From: Streptomyces sp. CB02058
Lineage (GTDB): Bacteria > Actinomycetota > Actinomycetes > Streptomycetales > Streptomycetaceae
Assembly: GCF_001905505.1 (NCBI RefSeq)
Contig: NZ_LIPG01000004.1
Location: forward strand, 868,001 to 932,000
Direction of reading: 5' to 3'
DNA length: 64,000 bases
A program made the position numbers and the translations under genes. The notes beneath the pieces were generated by a model. It saw only the letters and a list, made by a program, of their open reading frames with translations, made no database searches and was not told the origin of the DNA. How positions within the stretch are numbered: the stretch's first letter is position 1; every line of letters begins with the position of its first letter. Positions 34,345 through 41,615 of the stretch are shown piece after piece.

Positions 34345-34568
34345 CGGGTGCCTTTGCGCTCCGTGCCGAACTCCTCGGCGAACACCGACTCGTACTGCTT
34401 CATGAAGTCGGCCGCGGCCTCGACGAAGGTGTGTCCCACTTCGCCCGCATCCTGTTTGACGAGCTCCTCTATGTAGCGGTTCACGCTCATCCCCCGTTGC
34501 AGGGCGCGCTGACGCGCCGCCTCGGCGGTGGCCTCGTCCACTCGAACGTTCAGCTGAGTCTTGGGCAC
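34341..34568 (-). CDS. Ribbon-helix-helix antitoxin
   Basis: 75 residues from a GTG at 34568. The N-terminus KTQLNVRVDEATAEAARQRALQRGMSVNRYIEELV is a typical MetJ/Arc fold, beta strand then two helices. The acidic C-terminal half (residues 40-70) would bind the toxin. Two GCTAGC palindromes lie 9-28 bases before the start and are probably bound by this protein for autoregulation. Confidence 0.88.
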   Translation of the reverse strand: MPKTQLNVRVDEATAEAARQRALQRGMSVNRYIEELVKQDAGEVGHTFVEAAADFMKQYESVFAEEFGTERKGTR

Positions 34569-34576
34569 GACATCAC

Positions 34577-34596
34577 GCTAGCGCGCCCGTGCTAGC
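34577..34596. promoter_or_regulatory. Paired GCTAGC operators of the toxin-antitoxin operon
   Basis: GCTAGC occurs at 34577-34582 and 34591-34596, 14 bases apart centre to centre, immediately before the antitoxin start. Short repeated palindromes at this spacing suit two ribbon-helix-helix dimers side by side. Confidence 0.6.
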
Positions 34597-34731
34597 ACTC
34601 GCAAGGGGAACGGGCACGCGCGGCGCCGGGAGACGGCGCCGGGACGGACGGGTGGGATCGGCGGTCCACGGGGTACCTGACTCGCACGAAAACAATGGCT
34701 GATTCCGCGCACACTCTGGTTGGCTCCCACC

Positions 34732-35151
34732 ATGACCGATCTCGATATCCGCCCCGCCACCCCCTCCGACGTCGACGCCGTCCTGCGGTTCTGGCGCGAC
34801 GCCGCGGAGGGGACCAGCATCACGGACGACCACGACGGGGTCGCCGGCCTGATCGAGAGGGACCCCGAGTCCCTGATCCTCGCCGAACGCGACGGCCGCC
34901 TCGCCGGAACCGTCATAGCCGGGTACGACGGATGGCGGTGCTCCATGTACCGCCTCGCCGTGCACCCCGACTTCCGCCGGCAGGGCATCGCCACGGCGCT
35001 GATGGACGTCGCGGAGCAGCGATTCGCCGCGCTGGGCGGGCGGCGGGTGGACGCCATGGTCCTGGAGGCCAATGGTCAGGCGCACCACGCATGGGCGGCA
35101 GGTGGCTACCATCGCGAGGACCACTGGCGGCGCTGGGTCAAGTCCCTGTGA
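34732..35151 (+). CDS. GNAT family N-acetyltransferase
   Basis: 139 residues from the ATG at 34732. IRPATPSDVDAVLRFWRD opens the fold and MYRLAVHPDFRRQGIATALMD is the acetyl-CoA motif (about residues 75-95). The end VLEANGQAHHAWAAGGYHREDHWRRWVK is typical of small single-domain acetyltransferases. The substrate is unknown. No ribosome site is visible, so it may be leaderless or poorly translated. Confidence 0.9.
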   Translation: MTDLDIRPATPSDVDAVLRFWRDAAEGTSITDDHDGVAGLIERDPESLILAERDGRLAGTVIAGYDGWRCSMYRLAVHPDFRRQGIATALMDVAEQRFAALGGRRVDAMVLEANGQAHHAWAAGGYHREDHWRRWVKSL

Positions 35152-35239
35152 GCGTTTCCGCGCGCACCCCTGCGCACGTGCTCCCAGGCCCCTGACCAGC
35201 CCCGCAGCAACTCACACGCACCCGATTTTGCTGATCCTT

Positions 35240-35245
35240 TACTAT
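35240..35245 (+). promoter_or_regulatory. Candidate -10 box for the CNNM operon
   Basis: TACTAT in a local AT-rich stretch (TCCTTTACTATGGATT) 47 bases before the leader ORF. No clear -35 box precedes it. It would give a leader transcript of about 120 bases before the first transporter gene. Confidence 0.4.
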
Positions 35246-35291
35246 GGATTCTCGAACATCCGACCCCTTCGAAAGGTGTGAGCGTCCGCCC

Positions 35292-35378
35292 ATGGGCGAG
35301 CCCCCCAGTAGTCGATACCGCCGACATCGCGCGAACCTCCTGCCCCTGCTCGATCCTGGGACGGAGGTGAACCGATGA
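35292..35378 (+). CDS. Putative 28-residue leader peptide overlapping the CNNM gene start
   Basis: The ATG at 35292 opens a 28-codon ORF whose TGA (35376-35378) overlaps the downstream ATG as ATGA. The product begins MGEPPSSRYRRHR and is rich in Pro, Arg and Ser, ending with an LPLLDP stretch. This composition, with an acidic residue and prolines at the very start, resembles the enterobacterial mgtL-type leader peptides that sense magnesium, although I see no sequence proof of homology. Its start codon sits in the perfect palindrome CGCCCATGGGCG. The ribosome site is weak. Its existence as a translated gene is inference. Confidence 0.45.
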   Translation: MGEPPSSRYRRHRANLLPLLDPGTEVNR

Positions 35379-36712
35379 CCGAAGTACTCCTGCTCCTCGT
35401 GGCGGTACTGCTCTCCCTCGCCTGCGGTGCGTTCGTGGCGGCCGAGTTCTCTCTGACCACGGTGGAGCGCGGCGAGCTCGAAAGGGCCGCAGACCGAGGT
35501 GAGCGGGGTGCGGCGGGAGCACTCAAGGCCGTACGCAGCCTCACCTACCAGCTCTCCGGCGCCCAACTCGGCATCACCGTGACCAACCTGGTGGTCGGCA
35601 TGCTCGCCGAGCCGTCCATCGCCAAGCTCATCCGGGGGCCGGTGGAGGCGACCGGACTGTCACCCGGTGTGGCCTCCTCACTCGCGCTCGTGATCGGCAC
35701 CGCGCTGTCCACCGTGGTCCTGATGGTGGTCGGCGAACTCGTCCCGAAGAACTGGGCGATCTCCTCCCCGCTCGCCGTCGCCAAGGTGGTCGCCACGCCG
35801 CAGCGCGCGTTCACGGCGGTGTTCCGGCCCTTCATCAGCCACCTCAACAACACGGCCAACCGGATTCTGAGGCGCTTCGGTCTCGAACCCGCCGAAGAGC
35901 TCGCCTCGGCGCGCAGTCCGCAGGAACTGGTGGCTCTGGCACGCCATTCCGCGAAGGAAGGCGCACTCGAGGCGGACACGGCCGAGCTCTTCGTGCGCAC
36001 CCTCAACCTGTCCGAACTCACCGCGGAGAACGTGATGACGCCTCGCGTCCAGGTCACCGCCCTGGAGGTGCAGGCGACCGCCGAGGACGTCGCGAACGCC
36101 ACCCGGGCCACCGGCCTCTCCCGCTTCCCCGTGTACCGGGGCAACCTGGACTCGGTCGTCGGTGTCGCGCACATCAAGGACGTACTGGCGATCCCGGCGG
36201 ACCAGCGGCCTCGCAAGCGTGTGGCGGAGATGCTGCGCGAACCCCTGCTCGTGCCGGAGACGCTCACCGTGGACCGGCTGCTGGACCGGCTCTCCGGCAA
36301 GCTCGCCATGGCCGTCGTCATCGACGAGTACGGCGGCACGGCGGGAGTCGTGACGCTGGAGGACATCGTGGAGGAAGTCGTCGGCGAGGTCCGGGACGAG
36401 CACGACCCGCACGAGACCCCCGACCTGGCGCCCGCCGGTGAGGACGCGGACGGGCGGACCCTGTGGTCCGCCGACGGAGCGGCCCGCACGGACCAGCTCC
36501 GCACCATCGGACTGCGGGTACCGGAAGGGCCGTACGAGACTCTCGCCGGGCTGATCGCCACGGAGGTCGGCCGCATCCCTGTCGTCGGCGACACCGTCGA
36601 GCTGACGGGCTGGCGGATCGACGTGGTGGACGCTTCGGGGCACCGCGCCGCGCGTGCCCTGCTGCACGCACCGCTCGCCGGTGACGACGAGCCGGCGGAG
36701 GACGAGCGATGA
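35375..36712 (+). CDS. CNNM/CorC-type transporter (DUF21 and CBS domains), first of a pair
   Basis: 445 residues, ATG with GGAGGTGA upstream. The N-terminal DUF21 membrane domain includes LACGAFVAAEFSLTTVERGELE, YQLSGAQLGITVTNLVVGMLAEP and MVVGELVPKNWAI. Two CBS domains (MTPRVQVTALEVQATAEDV to DVLAIPADQRPRKR and onward), then a C-terminal CorC/HlyC transporter-associated domain starting near VPEGPYETLAGLIA. Such proteins move or sense Mg2+/Co2+ at the cytoplasmic membrane, with ATP-Mg bound by the CBS pair. Older databases call them hemolysin-like. The start overlaps the leader ORF stop, and the next gene overlaps by four bases. Confidence 0.93.
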   Translation: MTEVLLLLVAVLLSLACGAFVAAEFSLTTVERGELERAADRGERGAAGALKAVRSLTYQLSGAQLGITVTNLVVGMLAEPSIAKLIRGPVEATGLSPGVASSLALVIGTALSTVVLMVVGELVPKNWAISSPLAVAKVVATPQRAFTAVFRPFISHLNNTANRILRRFGLEPAEELASARSPQELVALARHSAKEGALEADTAELFVRTLNLSELTAENVMTPRVQVTALEVQATAEDVANATRATGLSRFPVYRGNLDSVVGVAHIKDVLAIPADQRPRKRVAEMLREPLLVPETLTVDRLLDRLSGKLAMAVVIDEYGGTAGVVTLEDIVEEVVGEVRDEHDPHETPDLAPAGEDADGRTLWSADGAARTDQLRTIGLRVPEGPYETLAGLIATEVGRIPVVGDTVELTGWRIDVVDASGHRAARALLHAPLAGDDEPAEDER

Positions 36713-37728
36713 CCGCCATCCAGCTCTTCATCGGTCTGCTGACCCTGGTCGTCAACGCCTTCTTCGTCGGCGCGGAGTTCGCGCTGATCTCCGTACGCCG
36801 CAGCCAGGTCGAGCCCGAGGCCGAGGCGGGGAACAGGCGGGCGCGCAGCGTCATCTGGGGCCTCGAACACGTCTCGGCGCTCCTGGCGGCGGCCCAGCTC
36901 GGCATCACGCTCTGCACACTGGTGCTGGGTATCGTCGCCGAGCCCGCCATCGCCCATCTGCTGGAGCCGGTCTTCGACTCGGTGGGCGTGCCGCACGGCC
37001 TGGTGCACCCGATCTCGTTCGTGATCGCCCTGACGGTGGCCACGTATCTGCACATGCTGCTGGGCGAGATGGTGCCGAAGAACATCGCGCTGGCGGAGCC
37101 CCTCCGCACGGTGCTGCTGCTCGGACCGCCCCTGGTTACTCTCGCCCGGGCGCTGAAGCCGGTGATCTTCGCGATCAACGCCTTCGCGAACACGCTGCTC
37201 AAGCTGTTGCGGGTGGAGACCAAGGACGAGGTCGCCGCCACCTTCTCCGACGACGAGCTGGCACGGCTCGTCAAGGACGCCGAGGACTCGGGGCTCGTCG
37301 ACGACCGTTCGGCGGACCGTCTGCGCCACGCATTGGAACTGGGACGGCGTCCGGTCCAGGAGGTACTGCTGCCGGTCGACCGGGTGCTGTACACCAGGGT
37401 CGGCACGACTCCGGAGGAGCTGGAGCGGCTCTCCCACGAGTCCGGCTTCTCGCGCTTCCCGGTCATGGACAGCGAGCAGCGCATCATCGGATACCTGCAC
37501 GTGAAGGACGCGCTGGACGCGGCGCCGCGCGATGTCCCCTTCCCGGTCTCGGCTCTGCGGCCGATCGCCCGGGTGCGCGCGGCGACGCCGCTGGACGACG
37601 TACTGACCGCGCTGCGGCGCAGCCGTACGCATCTGGCGGCCGTGCTCGACGAGAACGGGCGGCTGGCGGGCATGATCACGATGGAAGACGTCCTGCGCGA
37701 GCTGGTGGGCAGGCACCAGGCACGTTGA
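36709..37728 (+). CDS. CNNM/CorC-type transporter, second of the pair
   Basis: 339 residues. Same DUF21 domain (NAFFVGAEFALISVRRSQVE, AAAQLGITLCTLVLGIVAEPAI, LGEMVPKNIALAEP) and a CBS pair (VLLPVDRVLYTRVGTTPEEL to MITMEDVLRELVGR), but it lacks the C-terminal transporter-associated domain of the first protein. Head-to-tail pairs of long and short forms are common in actinomycetes and suggest a heteromer. The start overlaps the first gene's stop by four bases (ATGA). A perfect terminator follows. Confidence 0.93.
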   Translation: MTAIQLFIGLLTLVVNAFFVGAEFALISVRRSQVEPEAEAGNRRARSVIWGLEHVSALLAAAQLGITLCTLVLGIVAEPAIAHLLEPVFDSVGVPHGLVHPISFVIALTVATYLHMLLGEMVPKNIALAEPLRTVLLLGPPLVTLARALKPVIFAINAFANTLLKLLRVETKDEVAATFSDDELARLVKDAEDSGLVDDRSADRLRHALELGRRPVQEVLLPVDRVLYTRVGTTPEELERLSHESGFSRFPVMDSEQRIIGYLHVKDALDAAPRDVPFPVSALRPIARVRAATPLDDVLTALRRSRTHLAAVLDENGRLAGMITMEDVLRELVGRHQAR

Positions 37729-37739
37729 CGTGACGGTGC

Positions 37740-37773
37740 GGGGAGGGGCGCGGCCACGGTCGCGCCCCTCCCC
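37740..37773 (+). terminator. Hairpin terminator after the CNNM operon
   Basis: GGGGAGGGGCGCG (37740-37752) pairs perfectly with CGCGCCCCTCCCC (37761-37773) around an 8-base loop. Confidence 0.88.
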
Positions 37774-37830
37774 GTCGCTGTCCCTTCATACGCGGCCGCC
37801 GGCTTCCGGCGCGGTACGATTTCCAGCGCC

Positions 37831-38667
37831 ATGGAATTGAATGCCTCCTACACCAGTCTCGTCGCGGTCGGCGACTCGTTCACCGAGGGCATGTCGGATC
37901 TGCTGCCCGATGGTTCCTACCGGGGGTGGGCCGATGTTCTCGCCGCCCGGCTCGCGGTCCGCACACCGGGCTTCAGGTACGCCAACCTCGCGGTGCGGGG
38001 AAAGCTCATCGGCCAGATCGTGGATGAACAGGTCGCGGTCGCCGCGGCGCTGCAGCCCGATGTGATCACGCTCGTCGGCGGGCTCAACGACACGCTCCGG
38101 CCGAAGTGCGACATGGGCATGGTGCGCGGTCGGCTCGAGGAGGCGGTGGAGCGGCTCGCGCCGTCCTGCAAGACCTTGGTGCTGATGCGCAGCCCCGGCC
38201 GGAACGGACCGGTGCTCGAACGCTTCCGCCCTCGCATGGAAGAGCTGTTCTCGCTGGTCGGCGACCTGGCCGAACGCCACGGCGCTCTGGTGGCCGACCT
38301 GTACGGCGCACCGTCGCTGAGCGATCCGCGGATGTGGGACGTGGACCGGCTGCATCTGACGGCCGACGGGCACCGCCGGGTCGCGGAGGCGGTCTGGCAG
38401 ACGCTGGGGCTGCCCGCGGAGAGCGACTGGCAGACGCCTGCGCCCGCGTCCCCGCCCGCACGGTGGGCCCAGCGGCGGGTGGACGACATCAGCTTCGCCC
38501 GGCAGCATCTGATGCCCTGGATCGGGCGACGGCTCACCGGGCGCTCGTCCGGCGACGGACGGGCCGGTGCGCAGTTCGACGCGGAACTCGGCAAGGCGTT
38601 CTGGATCACTCCCGAGGACGTGGCGGCTCCCGGACCGGTGACGGGCTGGCGCCGGGTGGACGGCTGA
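37831..38667 (+). CDS. SGNH/GDSL-family hydrolase
   Basis: 278 residues. The four family blocks are visible: VAVGDSFTEGMSD (catalytic Ser), NLAVRGKLIG (Gly), LVGGLNDTLRP (Asn) and WDVDRLHLTADGHRRVA (Asp and His). It has no signal peptide, so it should be cytoplasmic. Family members are esterases, lipases or carbohydrate deacetylases; the substrate is unknown. The C-terminal 70 residues extend beyond the hydrolase fold and include a conserved-looking RRVDDISFARQHLMPWIGRRLTGRS segment. Confidence 0.9.
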   Translation: MELNASYTSLVAVGDSFTEGMSDLLPDGSYRGWADVLAARLAVRTPGFRYANLAVRGKLIGQIVDEQVAVAAALQPDVITLVGGLNDTLRPKCDMGMVRGRLEEAVERLAPSCKTLVLMRSPGRNGPVLERFRPRMEELFSLVGDLAERHGALVADLYGAPSLSDPRMWDVDRLHLTADGHRRVAEAVWQTLGLPAESDWQTPAPASPPARWAQRRVDDISFARQHLMPWIGRRLTGRSSGDGRAGAQFDAELGKAFWITPEDVAAPGPVTGWRRVDG

Positions 38668-38739
38668 CCGAGGCCGGCCTCCCAGGCTTCGTAGGAAGCC
38701 ACAGACCGGCCCGCGGCGCGGACCTGCAGAAACCGCCAG

Positions 38740-38754
38740 TAGAATCCGGACACG
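38740..38754 (+). promoter_or_regulatory. Extended -10 region giving a probable leaderless purB mRNA
   Basis: TAGAAT (38740-38745) ends eight bases before the purB GTG (38754), which puts the expected start of transcription at or one base from the start codon. No ribosome site lies before the GTG. Leaderless genes with this spacing are common in Streptomyces. Confidence 0.55.
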
Positions 38755-40196
38755 TGACTGCTGTGTCTGCGAAGCCTCGCATCCCCAATGTCCTGGCCGG
38801 CCGCTATGCCTCCACGGAGCTGGCCGTCCTCTGGTCCCCCGAGCAGAAGGTGAAGCTGGAACGTCAGCTGTGGCTGGCGGTGCTGCGCGCTCAGAAGGAC
38901 CTCGGGATCGAGGTGCCCGACGCGGCGCTGGCCGACTACGAGCGTGTGATCGACCAGGTCGACCTGGCCTCCATCGCCGAGCGCGAGAAGGTCACCCGGC
39001 ACGACGTGAAGGCCCGGATCGAAGAGTTCAACGCTCTCGCCGGCCACGAGCAGGTCCACAAGGGCATGACCTCCCGGGACCTCACCGAGAATGTCGAGCA
39101 GCTGCAGATCCGGCTCTCGCTGGAGCTGATGCGGGACCGCACGGTGGCGGTTCTGGCCCGTCTCGGCAAGCTGTCGGCGGAGTACCGCGAGCTGGTCATC
39201 GCGGGCCGTTCGCACAACGTCGCCGCTCAGGCCACGACGCTCGGCAAGCGTTTCGCGACCGCCGCGGACGAGCTGCTGGTGGCGTACGGGCGGCTGGAGG
39301 ACCTGCTGGGCCGATACCCGCTCCGCGGCATCAAGGGACCTGTCGGCACGGCGCAGGACATGCTGGACCTGCTCGGCGGCGACGCGGGCAAGCTCGCCGA
39401 GCTGGAGCAGCGCATCGCGGGGCACCTCGGCTTCGCCCACGCCTTCACCTCCGTCGGCCAGGTCTACCCCCGTTCCCTCGACTACGACGTGGTGACGGCG
39501 CTTGTACAGCTGGCCGCCGCGCCCTCGTCCGTCGCCAAGACCATCCGGCTGATGGCCGGCCACGAGCTGGTGACCGAGGGCTTCAAGCCGGGTCAGGTCG
39601 GCTCGTCGGCCATGCCGCACAAGATGAACACGCGCTCCTGCGAGCGGGTCAACGGCCTGATGGTGATCCTGCGGGGTTATGCGTCGATGACGGGCGAGCT
39701 GGCGGGCGACCAGTGGAACGAGGGCGACGTGTCCTGTTCCGTGGTCCGCCGGGTCGCGCTGCCCGACGCTTTCTTCGCGTTCGACGGTCTGCTGGAGACC
39801 TTCCTCACGGTGCTCGACGAGTTCGGCGCGTTCCCCGCGGTCGTGGCTCGTGAGCTGGACCGCTACCTTCCCTTCCTCGCCACCACCAAGGTGCTTATGG
39901 GTGCGGTGCGGGCCGGGGTCGGCCGCGAGGTCGCTCATGAGGCCATCAAGGAGAACGCGGTCGCCTCCGCCCTCGCCATGCGGGAGCAGGGCGCGGAGCG
40001 CAACGAGCTGCTGGACAAGCTCGCCGCCGACGAGCGCATCCCCCTCGACCGTGCCGAGCTCGACGCGCTGATGGCCGACAAGCTGTCGTTCACCGGTGCG
40101 GCGGGCGATCAGGTCACCTCCCTGGTGTCCAGGATCGAAGAGATCGCCAAGCAGCATCCGGAGGCCGCCGCATACGCCCCCGGCTCCATTCTCTGA
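38754..40196 (+). CDS. purB: Adenylosuccinate lyase
   Basis: 480 residues from the GTG at 38754; the open frame continues upstream into the previous gene in another frame and is not real. Fumarase/aspartase-superfamily regions are present: GHEQVHKGMTSRDLTENV, GRSHNVAAQATTLGKRF with the general-acid His, and the flexible signature loop GQVGSSAMPHKMNTRSCE with the catalytic Ser. It acts twice in purine synthesis, releasing fumarate from SAICAR and from adenylosuccinate. A leaderless transcript is likely from the adjacent -10 box. Confidence 0.97.
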   Translation: MTAVSAKPRIPNVLAGRYASTELAVLWSPEQKVKLERQLWLAVLRAQKDLGIEVPDAALADYERVIDQVDLASIAEREKVTRHDVKARIEEFNALAGHEQVHKGMTSRDLTENVEQLQIRLSLELMRDRTVAVLARLGKLSAEYRELVIAGRSHNVAAQATTLGKRFATAADELLVAYGRLEDLLGRYPLRGIKGPVGTAQDMLDLLGGDAGKLAELEQRIAGHLGFAHAFTSVGQVYPRSLDYDVVTALVQLAAAPSSVAKTIRLMAGHELVTEGFKPGQVGSSAMPHKMNTRSCERVNGLMVILRGYASMTGELAGDQWNEGDVSCSVVRRVALPDAFFAFDGLLETFLTVLDEFGAFPAVVARELDRYLPFLATTKVLMGAVRAGVGREVAHEAIKENAVASALAMREQGAERNELLDKLAADERIPLDRAELDALMADKLSFTGAAGDQVTSLVSRIEEIAKQHPEAAAYAPGSIL

Positions 40197-40235
40197 CGGC
40201 CCTCTCCGTCACCGGATGAATCCCGAAACCGCCGG

Positions 40236-40799
40236 ATGACTCCCGAAGAGCTCCAGGCCGCCCGCGACCGCGTCGTCCCCGACGTGGTCGCGGGCGGTCT
40301 TCGTGTGCTGTTCTGCGGCATCAATCCGAGCCTCATGACCGCTGTCACAGGGCACCATTTCGCTCATCCGGGCAACAGGTTCTGGCCAGTACTGCATCGA
40401 TCGGGCTTCACCCCCCGCCAGTTGAAGCCGTCGGAACAGAGCCAGCTCCTGGAGTACGGCCTGGGCATCACCAACGTGGTGGCCAGGGCGACAGCGCGGG
40501 CCGACGAGCTGGGCCCGGAGGAGTTCCGTGAGGGCGGCAGGCTGCTGTCGGCCAAGGTGGAGGAGCTGCGTCCGGTGTGGCTGGCCGTCGTCGGTGTCAC
40601 CGCCTATCGCACTGCTTTCGGTGAACGCGGTGCCCGGATCGGCCCGCAGGAACCCACCGTGGGCGGCGCGCGGGTCTGGGCACTGCCCAATCCGAGCGGT
40701 CTGAACGCCCACTGGACGGTGAGCACCATGGCGGAGGAGTACGCCCGTCTGCTGGCGGCGGTCTCCGAGGGCCCCGTCGACCGGACCGGCCCTTCCTGA
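40236..40799 (+). CDS. mug: G/U mismatch-specific DNA glycosylase
   Basis: 187 residues. The uracil-glycosylase superfamily motif is VLFCGINPSLMTAVTGHHFAHPGNRFW in parts (GINP-type motif A), and the C-terminal motif is WALPNPSGLNAHWT. It removes uracil or ethenocytosine mispaired with guanine. It begins 39 bases after purB. A tandem hairpin array starts 17 bases after its stop. Confidence 0.93.
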   Translation: MTPEELQAARDRVVPDVVAGGLRVLFCGINPSLMTAVTGHHFAHPGNRFWPVLHRSGFTPRQLKPSEQSQLLEYGLGITNVVARATARADELGPEEFREGGRLLSAKVEELRPVWLAVVGVTAYRTAFGERGARIGPQEPTVGGARVWALPNPSGLNAHWTVSTMAEEYARLLAAVSEGPVDRTGPS

Positions 40800-40816
40800 C
40801 TCCCCCGGGAGGCGTC

Positions 40817-41086
40817 GCTCGGGAGCCTGCCGGGCGGAAAGCTGCCGTTCGGGAGCCTGCGCCGGGCGGAAACCTGGCGCTCGGGAGCCTGCGCCGGGCG
40901 GAAACCTGGCGCTCGGGAGCCTGCGCCGGGCGGAAACCTGGCGCTCGGGAGCCTGCGCCGGGCGGAAACCTGGCGCTCGGGAGCCTGCGCCGGGCGGAAA
41001 CCTGGCGCTCGGGAGCGTGCGCCGGGCGGAAACCTGGCGCTCGGGAGCGTGCGCCGGGCGGAAACCTGGCGCTCGGGAGCGTGGCG
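40817..41086. repeat. 32-bp tandem repeat (minisatellite) of hairpins
   Basis: Seven full 32-bp units start at 40847, 40879, 40911, 40943, 40975, 41007 and 41039. They are flanked by a 30-bp degenerate unit at 40817 and a partial one at 41071. The unit consists of GCTCGGGAGCCTGCGCCGGG followed by CGGAAACCTGGC. Units differ at only one or two positions; the last two and the partial unit share a C to G change. Within each unit GCGCCGGG and CCTGGCGC form an 8-bp stem with one G-U pair around a CGGAAA loop. The array fills the gap between the convergent mug and hypothetical genes. There are no spacers, so it is not CRISPR, and 32 is not a multiple of three, so it is not a coding repeat. Confidence 0.97.
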
Positions 41087-41122
41087 GTCCGGAACGTGCC
41101 GGGGCACGAGCGTGCCGGTCGC

Positions 41123-41557
41123 TCAGGGAGGGTCGACCACGGTGACCAGGACGCTCAGTTCACATCCCGGCCCTTCGTCCTCCAGGTAGAGCACCAGGGC
41201 GAGCCACCGGTCCTGTGCACGCCACAACTGGAGGTACTCGCAGCTCGCGACCGGCTCGGCCCAGGGTTCGGATATCACCTCCCCTGCCATCAGTCGCTCC
41301 TGCGCGCTCCACAAACTGACGACCTGCGGTTCGCCCCAGCGCAGAGTGAGCAGCGTGACGAGGGCGTCGTGCTCGGCCAGGCATTGCGCCCGGTGCTCGA
41401 TGTGGTCTGCTTCGTCCCCCTCCTGGCCGTCCCCGCCGAGGAGTGATGCCGTGTGATAGCCAGGTCCGCTGACTCCCGAGCCTGACGGAACGCGCGCCGT
41501 CGGAAAGTCTCTGGTGCGCATCCCGTCGATGAGGCGGAGGTGGTGTGCGGTGGTCAT
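41123..41557 (-). CDS. Conserved-type hypothetical protein
   Basis: 144 residues, start ATG at 41557 (MTTAHHLRLIDG). Codon use matches neighbouring real genes. It is acidic, with tryptophans spaced through the second half (LRWGEPQVVSLWSAQ, EPWAEP, LQLWRAQDRWLALVLYLEDE), which suggests a compact beta-rich fold. No signal peptide or membrane span. I recognise no family. It is convergent with mug across the repeat array and upstream of the ABC permease on the other side. Confidence 0.7.
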   Translation of the reverse strand: MTTAHHLRLIDGMRTRDFPTARVPSGSGVSGPGYHTASLLGGDGQEGDEADHIEHRAQCLAEHDALVTLLTLRWGEPQVVSLWSAQERLMAGEVISEPWAEPVASCEYLQLWRAQDRWLALVLYLEDEGPGCELSVLVTVVDPP

Positions 41558-41615
41558 ACCGTCAGTAAACCCTCTCGCACTGACACATGGCTCTCAGGCG
41601 GGCCCAGGCCGTACC

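Noticed and set aside
35155..35374. M-box (ykoK) magnesium riboswitch before the CNNM operon
   Set aside because: The conserved GGUGAGGCUCCU core is not present anywhere in the leader.
36318..37832. Very long minus-strand open frames opposite the CNNM genes
   Set aside because: Shadow frames caused by strong third-position GC bias; the plus-strand genes have clear domains and ribosome sites.
40817..41086. CRISPR array
   Set aside because: The units are directly contiguous with no unique spacers, and no cas genes are present.
40604..41107. Minus-strand open frame through the 32-bp repeats, giving repeated APGFRPAQ-type protein
   Set aside because: It runs antisense into mug, the repeat period is not a multiple of three, and no start signal is visible. 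It is a by-product of the repeat.
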